From the NCBI RefSeq assembly GCF_035695185.1, contig NZ_DASSES010000068.1:1-8444 (forward strand): 8,444 nt of DNA, in the 5' to 3' direction. This document shows positions 1 to 6,011 of the stretch, piece by piece. A program made the position numbers and the translations under genes. The first letter of the stretch is position 1; each line of letters starts with the position of its first letter. Below the pieces are notes generated by a model, which worked only from the letters and a program-made list of their open reading frames with translations, made no database searches and was not told the DNA's origin. This DNA comes from Frateuria_A sp035695185. Its GTDB lineage: Bacteria > Pseudomonadota > Gammaproteobacteria > Xanthomonadales > Rhodanobacteraceae.

Positions 1-628
1 CTCGGTGCTGCGATGCCCCGATGGCGTGACCGAACCGAAGGTCGGGGACTTCCTGCAGCCGGGCACGCAGCAGCTGGCCGCCGGCTACGTGGTGTACGGC
101 CCGGCCACCCTGCTGGTGCTGACCTTCGGCCACGGCACGCATGAATTCACGCTGGACCGCGAGGTCGGCAGCTTCATGCTCAGCCGGCGCGACATCCGCA
201 TCCCCGAACAGACCGCCGAGTTCGCCATCAACATGTCCAACCAGCGCCACTGGGAGGCGCCGATGCAGCGCTACGTCGGCGAGTTGCTGGCCGGCAGGGA
301 AGGCCCCAGGGCTAAGGATTTCAACATGCGCTGGGTGGCCTCGATGGTGGCCGACGTGCATCGGATCATCACCCGCGGCGGGGTGTTCTTCTATCCGCTG
401 GACGCCAAGATCCAGGCCAAGGGCGGCAAGCTGCGCCTGATGTACGAGGCCAACCCGATGGCCTTCATCGTCGAGCAGGCCGGCGGGGCGGCGACGACCG
501 GGCGCGAGCGCATCCTGGAGGTCCAGCCGACCGGGCTGCACCAGCGCGTGCCGGTGTTCCTCGGTTCGAAGGGCGAGGTCGAGGTGGCCACGCGCTACCA
601 CCGCGAGGCCGACGTCGCCGTCGCCTGA
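1..628 (+). CDS. fbp: Fructose-1,6-bisphosphatase class I, C-terminal part (5' end outside window)
   Basis: Class I fructose-1,6-bisphosphatase hydrolyses fructose-1,6-bisphosphate to fructose-6-phosphate plus phosphate, the committed cytosolic step of gluconeogenesis. The reading frame is already open at base 2 and ends at TGA 626-628, giving about 208 residues of a family usually near 335, so roughly the N-terminal third is missing. Visible family blocks are TEPKVGDFLQPGTQQLAAGY at the front, FAINMSNQRHW, KDFNMRWVASMVADVHRI, TRGGVFFYP, and the active-site signature KLRLMYEANPMAF, whose Glu (codon 446-448) matches the metal-binding glutamate of the PROSITE FBPase pattern. The C-terminus (QPTGLHQRVPVFLGS, then TRYH) is also canonical. 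No frameshift or missing conserved block is seen. The GTG at base 5 lies in the middle of the conserved domain and is not a start. A hairpin follows eight bases after the stop codon. Identification is very secure; strand and frame are unambiguous. Confidence 0.96.
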   Translation, partial: SVLRCPDGVTEPKVGDFLQPGTQQLAAGYVVYGPATLLVLTFGHGTHEFTLDREVGSFMLSRRDIRIPEQTAEFAINMSNQRHWEAPMQRYVGELLAGREGPRAKDFNMRWVASMVADVHRIITRGGVFFYPLDAKIQAKGGKLRLMYEANPMAFIVEQAGGAATTGRERILEVQPTGLHQRVPVFLGSKGEVEVATRYHREADVAVA

Positions 629-635
629 GGAGTGA

Positions 636-661
636 GGGGCAGGCGCCCGTGTGCCTGCCCC
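636..661 (+). terminator. GC-rich hairpin after fbp
   Basis: GGGGCAGGC (636-644) and GCCTGCCCC (653-661) are perfect 9-base inverted arms; allowing one G-U pair the stem extends to 11 pairs around a CCGT loop. It lies 8 bases past the fbp stop. There is no immediate U-tract, only TTTT at 674-677, so it may be a weak terminator, an attenuator before the next gene, or a 3'-end stabiliser. Confidence 0.5.
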
Positions 662-725
662 GGCCCGCCCCGGTTTTGCCATCGTCCTGCCGCAAGCTTC
701 CCGCCGGTTTCCACGACGTCCGACG

Positions 726-1628
726 ATGGCCCGACGCCTCCGCCTCCTGCTGTTCGCCCTCGCCCTGGCCGGTTGCGCACCCGTGCGCCAGCCGCCATCG
801 GTCGCCCCGCCGCCGCGCAAGCTGGTGGTCGGGCTGGCGCTGGGCGGGGGCGCGGCCAAGGGTTTCGCGCACATCGGCGTGATCAAGATGCTGGAGGCCA
901 GCGGCATCCACGTGGACGTCGTCGCCGGGACCAGCGCCGGCAGCCTGGTCGGTGCGCTGTACGCCAGCGGCATGGACGCCTTCGCCATGCAGCAGGCAGC
1001 CATCTCGCTGGACGAGGCCTCGATCCGCGACGTGCGCCTGTTCGGCGGCGGCCTGGTGCAGGGGCGGAAACTGCAGGACTACGTGGATGGGCTGGTCAGC
1101 CAGCGCCCGCTCGAGCGGCTGAAGCGGCCCTTTGCCGCGGTCGCCACGGAACTGGAGACCGGGCGGCGCACGGTGTTCCGGCACGGCGATACCGGGCAGG
1201 CGGTGCGCGCCTCGTGCAGCGTCCCTGGCGTGTTCGAGCCGGTGGCGCTCGGCGACCGGCACTACGTGGACGGCGGCGTGGTCAGTCCGGTGCCGGTCGA
1301 CGCCGCGCGCGAGCTCGGTGCCGACTTCGTCATCGCGGTGGATATCTCGGCGCACAGCGACGGCACGCTGCCGGAAGACATGCTCGGCATCGTCGGTCGC
1401 TCGGTGGTGATCATGTGCCAGCATCTGGGTGCACAGGAGCTGGCGCGGGCCGACGTGGTCATCCGTCCGCGGGTGAACGATATCGGCGCCGCCGACTTCA
1501 CGCAGAAGGAGCGCGCCATCATGGAGGGCGAGAAGGCTGCGCTGGCGGCGGTGCCGCTGATCCGCGCGCGCCTGGCGGCGGCCTCGCGGCAGGCGCCGCC
1601 GATCAGGGTCGCCGGCAACCCGCTGTAG
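726..1628 (+). CDS. Patatin-like phospholipase, predicted lipoprotein (RssA/NTE-type family)
   Basis: Predicted acyl hydrolase of the patatin family, acting on phospholipid or lysophospholipid acyl esters through a Ser-Asp dyad. With ATG 726 as start it has 300 residues. Residues 1-17 form a lipoprotein signal (ARR charged end, hydrophobic LLLFALALAGC) with lipobox LAGC and Cys17 as lipidation site; the +2 residue is Ala, not Asp, which by the enterobacterial Lol rule favours the outer membrane. A Pro-rich linker (19-30) precedes the domain. Patatin motifs are intact: oxyanion loop GGGAAKG (40-46), nucleophile elbow GTSAG (Ser70), and DGG (Asp182, codon 1269-1271). An in-frame GTG at 651 would add 25 residues that bury the signal sequence and would start within the upstream hairpin, so 726 is preferred although its Shine-Dalgarno is poor. 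It lies 97 bases after fbp, possibly read through from it. Substrate unknown; family assignment secure. Confidence 0.92.
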   Translation: MARRLRLLLFALALAGCAPVRQPPSVAPPPRKLVVGLALGGGAAKGFAHIGVIKMLEASGIHVDVVAGTSAGSLVGALYASGMDAFAMQQAAISLDEASIRDVRLFGGGLVQGRKLQDYVDGLVSQRPLERLKRPFAAVATELETGRRTVFRHGDTGQAVRASCSVPGVFEPVALGDRHYVDGGVVSPVPVDAARELGADFVIAVDISAHSDGTLPEDMLGIVGRSVVIMCQHLGAQELARADVVIRPRVNDIGAADFTQKERAIMEGEKAALAAVPLIRARLAAASRQAPPIRVAGNPL

Positions 1629-1640
1629 GAACGCATCGGG

Positions 1641-1675
1641 CGCGACCGCCGCCGTCCTCGCTGCGGCGATTCGCG
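1641..1675 (+). terminator. Hairpin after the patatin-like gene
   Basis: CGCGA-c-CGCCGC (1641-1652) pairs with GCGGCG-at-TCGCG (1663-1675): 11 base pairs with a small 1x2 internal loop and a 10-base loop, starting 13 bases after the stop codon. No U-tract follows, which is common in very GC-rich genomes. A second, smaller inverted repeat, CCGGT-gtg-ACCGG, sits at 1699-1711. Terminator function is inferred from position and symmetry only. Confidence 0.45.
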
Positions 1676-1773
1676 GGTTGCGGATCCGGCGGCGACGGCC
1701 GGTGTGACCGGTCGCACTGGAGGGAGCGCCTACGCGCTGTTAGCGTGGGTCCTTTCACCCGCGAGCCCGGTCC

Positions 1774-3795
1774 ATGCATTCTTCCCTGCGCCTCCTGCCC
1801 CTGCTCACCCTGGCCCTCGTGCCGCTGGCTTCCGCCGCGCCGGGCAAGGTCGACCCCCGTATCGACCAGCTGCTCGACCAGCTCGGCAAGGTCCGCGCGG
1901 TCCACGCCGTGCAGCTGTCGCCGGACGGCCAGCGGCTGGCCTGGGTGGTCGATACGCAAGGCAAGCCGGTGATCCAGCTCGCCGGCGCCGACGGCAGCGG
2001 TGCCCATCCGCTGGCGATGGGCGACGCACCGTGCCGGCAGGAGGAGATCGCGTGGGCGCCCGACTCGCGACACCTTGGCTTCCTGTCCGACTGCGGCGGC
2101 AAGGCAGGCGACATGGACGTCTATGTGGCCGACGTGACGGGCGGGGCGGCACCACGGAAGCTGGCCGACCTGGACGGCTATGCGCACGACCTCGCCTGGA
2201 CGGCGGACGGGCGCACCCTGGGCTTCCTCTACGTCCAAGGTGCCACCCGACGCGCCAGCGCCGTCGCCGCGGCCAAGCCGCCGGCCGGCGAGATCGGTGT
2301 CGACGGGCTGGAAATCCAGCGCGTGGCCACCCTGCCCGCCACCGGCGGCACGCCGGTGCTGGTGACGCCCGCGGACAGCTACGTCTACGAATTCAGCTGG
2401 TCGCCGGATGCGCGGCAGCTGGCCTATGTCGCGGCGCCCGCCCCCGGCGACAACAACTGGTGGGTCGCCAGGCTGTACGCGCAGGACGCCCGCGCCGGTG
2501 CGGCACCACGCGTGCTGGTCGATCCGAAGACCGACACCGGCCGCTTGCACGGCCTGCAGCTGGCGCTGCCGCGCTGGTCGCCGGACGGCCGGCGGGTGGT
2601 CTTCGTGGGCGGCCTAATGAGCGACCAGGGCGCGACCGGCGGCGACCTCTACGCCGTGCCCGCCGCTGGGGGGACCACGACCAACCTCACCCCCGGCATC
2701 CACGTCACCCCATCGTGGTTCGCCTGGACCTCGCCGCGCACGCTGCTGGTCAGCCAGGTCAGCAACGGCCAGAGCCAGCTGGCCGAATATGCGATCGATG
2801 CCCGCCACGCCACGCAGCAGCGCGTGCGCTTTACCCTGCCGGCCAGCATCGGCGACGGCAGCGCCTCGATGGCCATGTCGCTGTCGGCGGACCACGAACG
2901 CGTCGCCTTCGTGCAGAGCTCCTACTCCGCCGCGCCGGAAGTCCATGCCGGACCGCTCGGCCATGCCGCGCCGCCCGCGGTCAGCGCGATCAACGCCGCC
3001 CTCGCACCGAGCTGGGGCAAGGCCGAGTCGGTCGAATGGGAGCACGACGGCCGCCACGTGCAGGGCTGGCTGCTGTATCCGGCGCACTACGACCCGTCCC
3101 GGCGCTACCCGATGATCGTCAGCGTGCACGGTGGCCCGGCCAGCGCCGTGATCCCGCGCTGGCCCGGCGTGGGCTACGGCAGCGTGCCGTTCTCCAACCT
3201 GGGCTACTTCGTGTTCATGCCCAACCCGCGCGGCAGCTTCGGCCAGGGCGAGGCCTACGTGCAGGCCAACCGCAAGGACTTCGGCTACGGCGACCTGTCC
3301 GACATCCTGGCCGGCATCGACGCGATCGAGAAGAAGCTGCCGGTGGACGACAAGCGGCTGGGCCTGACCGGCTGGAGCTACGGCGGCTTCATGAGCATGT
3401 TCGTGCCCACGCAGACCGACCGCTTCCACGCGGTGGTGGCCGGCGCCGGCATCGCCAACTGGCAGAGCTACTACGGGCAGAACCTGATCGATCAGTGGAT
3501 GATCCCGTTCTTCGGTGCTTCCGTGTACGACGACCCGGCGGTTTACGCGAAGAGCTCGGCGATCAATTTCATCAAGCGGGTGAAGACCCCCACGCTGGTG
3601 GTGGTCGGCGACCGCGACGCCGAATGCCCGGCCCCGCAGTCGTTCGAGTACTGGCATGCGCTGCGCACGGAAGGTGTGCCGACCTCGCTGGTGGTGTACC
3701 CGGACGAGGGCCATCACTTCGTCGATCCGGCGCACCAGCGCGACGTGTTGCAGCGCGCACTGGAATGGTTCGCCCGGTACCTGCCGGCCAGCTGA
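1774..3795 (+). CDS. Exported S9-family (prolyl oligopeptidase / dipeptidyl-peptidase type) serine peptidase
   Basis: Predicted periplasmic or secreted peptidase of MEROPS family S9, which cleaves short peptides; 673 residues is normal. Residues 1-21 are a Sec signal peptide (hydrophobic LLPLLTLALVPL, cleavage probably after ASA at 21). The N-terminal half shows repeated beta-propeller blades of TolB/PD40 type: SPDGQRLAWV, WAPDSRHLGFL, WTADGRTLGFL, WSPDARQLAYV and WSPDGRRVVFV. The C-terminal alpha/beta-hydrolase domain has SVHGGPAS, the nucleophile motif GWSYGG with Ser535, Asp615 in GDRDAECP, and His647 in DEGHHF, completing the triad. Cys87 and Cys107 are the only cysteines in the propeller and could form a disulfide after export. 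No clear Shine-Dalgarno precedes ATG 1774, but the signal peptide fixes the start. It runs alone after a hairpin and converges on the small membrane gene. Subfamily (DPP-IV-like versus acylaminoacyl-peptidase-like) and substrate cannot be set from sequence alone. Confidence 0.93.
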   Translation: MHSSLRLLPLLTLALVPLASAAPGKVDPRIDQLLDQLGKVRAVHAVQLSPDGQRLAWVVDTQGKPVIQLAGADGSGAHPLAMGDAPCRQEEIAWAPDSRHLGFLSDCGGKAGDMDVYVADVTGGAAPRKLADLDGYAHDLAWTADGRTLGFLYVQGATRRASAVAAAKPPAGEIGVDGLEIQRVATLPATGGTPVLVTPADSYVYEFSWSPDARQLAYVAAPAPGDNNWWVARLYAQDARAGAAPRVLVDPKTDTGRLHGLQLALPRWSPDGRRVVFVGGLMSDQGATGGDLYAVPAAGGTTTNLTPGIHVTPSWFAWTSPRTLLVSQVSNGQSQLAEYAIDARHATQQRVRFTLPASIGDGSASMAMSLSADHERVAFVQSSYSAAPEVHAGPLGHAAPPAVSAINAALAPSWGKAESVEWEHDGRHVQGWLLYPAHYDPSRRYPMIVSVHGGPASAVIPRWPGVGYGSVPFSNLGYFVFMPNPRGSFGQGEAYVQANRKDFGYGDLSDILAGIDAIEKKLPVDDKRLGLTGWSYGGFMSMFVPTQTDRFHAVVAGAGIANWQSYYGQNLIDQWMIPFFGASVYDDPAVYAKSSAINFIKRVKTPTLVVVGDRDAECPAPQSFEYWHALRTEGVPTSLVVYPDEGHHFVDPAHQRDVLQRALEWFARYLPAS

Positions 3796-3804
3796 CTCCG
3801 CCCC

Positions 3805-3830
3805 GGGCACGGGCCACCCGGCCCGTGCCC
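3805..3830. terminator. Bidirectional hairpin between convergent genes
   Basis: GGGCACGGGCC (3805-3815) and GGCCCGTGCCC (3820-3830) form a perfect 11-pair stem with a 4-base ACCC loop. It sits between the S9 peptidase stop (3795) and the stop of the minus-strand small gene (3830-3832), overlapping the latter by one base. The symmetry would serve both strands. No T-run follows on either side. This is the strongest hairpin of the window by arm length and loop size. Confidence 0.6.
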
Positions 3831-4006
3831 TACTTCGGCGGATCGCGCCGCTGGGTGTGCTTGACCGCCCCCAGGATGCCCAGGCCGAACACCACGATCA
3901 CCCCCGCGCCGATCCATTGCAGCGGCACGTGCATCAGCCAGGCGACATAGGCCAGGCCACCGATCAGCACGATGATGCCGAGCAGGTAGAGCGAGAACGA
4001 GGACAT
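3830..4006 (-). CDS. Small two-helix inner-membrane protein of unknown function (58 aa)
   Basis: I do not recognise a named family. The protein is 58 residues with two predicted transmembrane helices, about residues 5-25 (LYLLGIIVLIGGLAYVAWLM) and 31-48 (WIGAGVIVVFGLGILGAV), separated by a short HVPLQ turn, then a basic-polar tail KHTQRRDPPK. The helix-turn-helix hairpin with a positive C-terminal tail suggests both ends are cytoplasmic. The start is well supported: on the minus strand AAGGGAGG (plus-strand 4013-4020) lies six bases before ATG (4004-4006), the best ribosome-binding site in the window. The same frame stays open upstream to 4282, but those residues are Arg/Pro-rich and cross the intergenic region, so the short form is preferred. 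It is convergent with the peptidase gene and transcribed away from the UbiB-like gene. Role unknown; such orphan small membrane proteins often modulate larger membrane complexes, which here is only speculation. Confidence 0.8.
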   Translation of the reverse strand: MSSFSLYLLGIIVLIGGLAYVAWLMHVPLQWIGAGVIVVFGLGILGAVKHTQRRDPPK

Positions 4007-4012
4007 CGCGGG

Positions 4013-4020
4013 CCTCCCTT
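4013..4020 (-). promoter_or_regulatory. Strong Shine-Dalgarno of the 58-aa membrane protein
   Basis: AAGGGAGG on the minus strand, with a 6-base spacer to ATG at 4004-4006. It decides the start of this small gene over the longer upstream-open frame. Confidence 0.75.
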
Positions 4021-4073
4021 GCCTGGGGTTGCGGGCAAGCAGAACGGTTGGGTGATCACTGGCACGTGAAGCG

Positions 4074-4091
4074 GCGCCCGGGCCCGGGCGC
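4074..4091. repeat. 18-base perfect palindrome in intergenic region
   Basis: GCGCCCGGGCCCGGGCGC is its own reverse complement. It lies in the 4007-4268 intergenic stretch, about 70 bases upstream of the small membrane gene start and 150-180 bases before the UbiB-like start. Two shorter perfect palindromes are close by: GTGATCAC (4052-4059) and CACGTG (4063-4068). It could be a protein-binding site or an RNA hairpin (7-pair stem, GGCC loop). Function not known. Confidence 0.6.
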
Positions 4092-4195
4092 AAGTCGATC
4101 GCTGCCCTGCTCCCCCGATGAGGATGCCAGAGCGTCGGGCAACGGCGCGCGGGCTTTCGGTCCCGCAGCGCCGCCGACCTGGCCCGCCGCCACCG

Positions 4196-4226
4196 TTGAC
4201 GCCCTGTTGCCGCCCCCCGCTCCACG
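4196..4226 (+). promoter_or_regulatory. Weak promoter candidate for the UbiB-like gene
   Basis: TTGACG (4196-4201) matches the sigma-70 -35 consensus at five of six positions. The best downstream -10 candidate, TCCACG (4221-4226), is poor and its 19-base spacer is long. Only the -35 match and the location just before the gene support this. The rest of 4092-4244 shows no other clear element. Confidence 0.2.
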
Positions 4227-4244
4227 CTGACGAGGCCTTGCCGC

Positions 4245-5954
4245 GTGAAGCATGGGAGCAAAGAAGGCGTGAACGAAACCACCCGTCTGTCCCGCTACGC
4301 CCGCATCGGGGCGTTCCTGCTGCGCTACCGCAAGGCCGGGCTGTTCAGCGGACTGGAGATGGACATCCAGGAGGCGGCGCTGGCGGACGAGGAGGAGGCG
4401 GTCCGCCCTGGCCAGCCCAAGCAGTTCGTCGACGACCTGGAGGCACTGGGGCCGACCTTCATCAAGGTCGGGCAGGCACTGTCGACGCGCCCGGACATGG
4501 TGCCGGCGCCGTACATCGCCGAGCTCGAGCGAATGCAGGACGATGTGGCGCCGGTCCCGGTGGCGGAGGTACGCCAGACCGTCGAGGACGAGCTGGGCGC
4601 GCGGATCGGCACGCTGTTCGCCCACTTCGACGACGAGCCGCTGGCCGCCGGCTCGGTGGCCCAGGTGCATGCGGCCACGCTGCGCGACGGTCGCGAGGTG
4701 GTGCTGAAGGTGCAGCGGCCGCACATCGCGCAGACCCTGCGCGAGGACCTGGCGATCCTGGAGAAGCTGGCCGGCGCCGCCGACCGCATGACCGACGTCG
4801 GCCGCCGCTACGGCTTCGCCGGGCTGGTCAACGAACTGCGCCACAGCCTGGCCAACGAGATCAACTTCGAACTGGAGGCCGAGAACCTGCGCCGCTTCGC
4901 CGAGAACCTGCGCGGCTACGACACCCTCTACGTGCCGCTGCCGCTGGCCGATCTCACCACCACCCGCGTGCTGACCATGCAGCGCGTGCGCGGCATCAAG
5001 GTGACCCACATCCCCACCTTGCGGCGCATCGAGCATCCCCTGCACGAGCAGGCGCGCGAACTGCTGCGGGCCTATCTGGATCAGGTGTTCATCCACGGCC
5101 TGGTGCACGCCGATCCGCACCCGGGCAACGTGCTGCTGATGGAGGACCAGCGCATCGCGCTGTTCGACCTGGGCATGGTGGTGCGGCTGGTCCCGCGGAC
5201 CCGCCAGCAGTTGCTCAAGCTGATGCTGGGCGCGATCTCCGGCAACGGCGACCAGGTCAGCGAGATCAGTGAGAGCATGGGCACCCCGCTGGAGGATTTC
5301 CGGCACAACCTGTACCGGCGCCAGGTCGAGCAGCTGGTGGCCAGTTACGTCGGCCTGCACAATTCCAGCCGGCAGTTCTCGGAAGGCCGGCTGGTGCTGG
5401 AACTGGCCCGCGTGGGTGCTTCCTGCGGCCTGCGCCCGCCGGCGGAGCTCTCGATCCTGGGCAAGACCCTGCTCAACCTCGAGGCCGTCACCGGTGCGCT
5501 CGACCCGACCATCGACACCCGCCGCGTGGTCGAGGAACACCTGCAGCAGGTGCTGCGACGGCAGGCGCTGGGCACGCTCTCCCCGGCCAACCTGGCCACC
5601 GAGTGGCTCGACCTGCAGGAGCTGGCCCGGCATACCCCGCAGCATGTGGCGGCGATCCTGCGCACGCTGGCGCAGAACCGCCTGCGCGTGCGCGTGGACG
5701 GGCTGGAGGAATCGCACATGATGGAGAGCCTGCAGAAGATCGCCAATCGCATCAGCACCGGGGTGATCGTCGCGGCGTTGGTGATCGGCGGTGCGCTGAC
5801 CGCGCGAATGAACACCGGGCCGACGCTGTTCGGGCTGCCGGTGCTGTCGATGCTGTTCATCATCGTGGCGGGAGTGCTGGGGCTGAGCCTGATCCTCAGC
5901 GCGCTGCGCCGCGACGGCAAGGTGGAGCGGGCCGCCAACCGACCGCCCGACTAG
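4245..5954 (+). CDS. ubiB: ABC1/UbiB (AarF) family atypical protein kinase-like membrane protein
   Basis: Member of the ABC1/ADCK/UbiB family, whose bacterial form is an inner-membrane ATPase needed for ubiquinone biosynthesis and lipid-quinone handling. From GTG 4245 it has 569 residues, close to typical UbiB. Family hallmarks, numbered from that start: KxGQ motif KVGQ (74-77) followed by LSTRPDM; the Ala-rich nucleotide loop AAGSVAQVH (134-142) replacing a normal kinase P-loop; VLK lysine (155); NEINFELEAEN; catalytic loop HADPHPGN with Asp290 and Asn295; metal-binding DLG (Asp308). The C-terminus has the two expected membrane helices (about 505-526 and 528-555). The start is uncertain: GTG 4245 has GAGG nine bases upstream, while GTG 4269 (561 residues) has GGGAG ten bases upstream. 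No ubiE or ubiJ neighbour is present, so it may be the sole UbiB or an extra ABC1 paralogue; the symbol is tentative, the family is not. Confidence 0.93.
   Translation: MKHGSKEGVNETTRLSRYARIGAFLLRYRKAGLFSGLEMDIQEAALADEEEAVRPGQPKQFVDDLEALGPTFIKVGQALSTRPDMVPAPYIAELERMQDDVAPVPVAEVRQTVEDELGARIGTLFAHFDDEPLAAGSVAQVHAATLRDGREVVLKVQRPHIAQTLREDLAILEKLAGAADRMTDVGRRYGFAGLVNELRHSLANEINFELEAENLRRFAENLRGYDTLYVPLPLADLTTTRVLTMQRVRGIKVTHIPTLRRIEHPLHEQARELLRAYLDQVFIHGLVHADPHPGNVLLMEDQRIALFDLGMVVRLVPRTRQQLLKLMLGAISGNGDQVSEISESMGTPLEDFRHNLYRRQVEQLVASYVGLHNSSRQFSEGRLVLELARVGASCGLRPPAELSILGKTLLNLEAVTGALDPTIDTRRVVEEHLQQVLRRQALGTLSPANLATEWLDLQELARHTPQHVAAILRTLAQNRLRVRVDGLEESHMMESLQKIANRISTGVIVAALVIGGALTARMNTGPTLFGLPVLSMLFIIVAGVLGLSLILSALRRDGKVERAANRPPD
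4252..4272 (+). other. Six-codon open frame overlapping a candidate ubiB start
   Basis: ATG 4252 encodes MGAKKA and ends at TGA 4270-4272, which overlaps the candidate start GTG 4269-4271 as GTGA. This is the layout of translational coupling, but the frame is tiny, has no clear Shine-Dalgarno, and would be irrelevant if the gene starts at GTG 4245. Possibly chance. Confidence 0.2.
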
Positions 5955-5974
5955 GCCCGGGACCTCCTCCGGGC
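5955..5974. terminator. Weak hairpin between convergent ubiB-like and radical SAM genes
   Basis: GCCCGG (5955-5960) and CCGGGC (5969-5974) are six-base inverted arms with an 8-base loop, immediately after the TAG of the UbiB-like gene. A second imperfect fold, GCAGGGG-cgta-CCCgCTGC, overlaps it from 5973. No T-run. The 57-base convergent gap is a natural place for termination, but the stem is short. Confidence 0.3.
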
Positions 5975-6011
5975 AGGGGCGTACCCGCTGCACCCCCGCC
6001 GGCGGCGTCGC

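Noticed and set aside
1731..1746. Possible promoter before the S9 peptidase (TAGCGT at 1741-1746 as -10)
   Set aside because: No matching -35 at proper spacing and only a weak -10 match, so not supportable as a feature.
632..1972. 446-codon plus-strand frame over the patatin gene
   Set aside because: Arg/Gly/Ala-rich composition and no motifs, while the alternative frame has a complete patatin domain.
1704..3950. 748-codon plus-strand open frame overlapping the S9 peptidase
   Set aside because: It is Arg/Ala/Pro/Gly-rich low-complexity protein in a different frame; the peptidase frame has signal peptide, propeller repeats and catalytic triad.
3830..4282. 150-residue version of the small membrane protein using an upstream start
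   Set aside because: The extra N-terminal residues are Arg/Pro-rich and non-membrane, they cross the palindrome region, and the internal ATG has a near-ideal Shine-Dalgarno.
4056..5993. 645-codon open frame on the minus strand opposite the UbiB-like gene
   Set aside because: It is His/Gln/Arg-rich with no recognisable domain and is the mirror of a strongly conserved plus-strand gene; long antisense frames are expected at this GC content.
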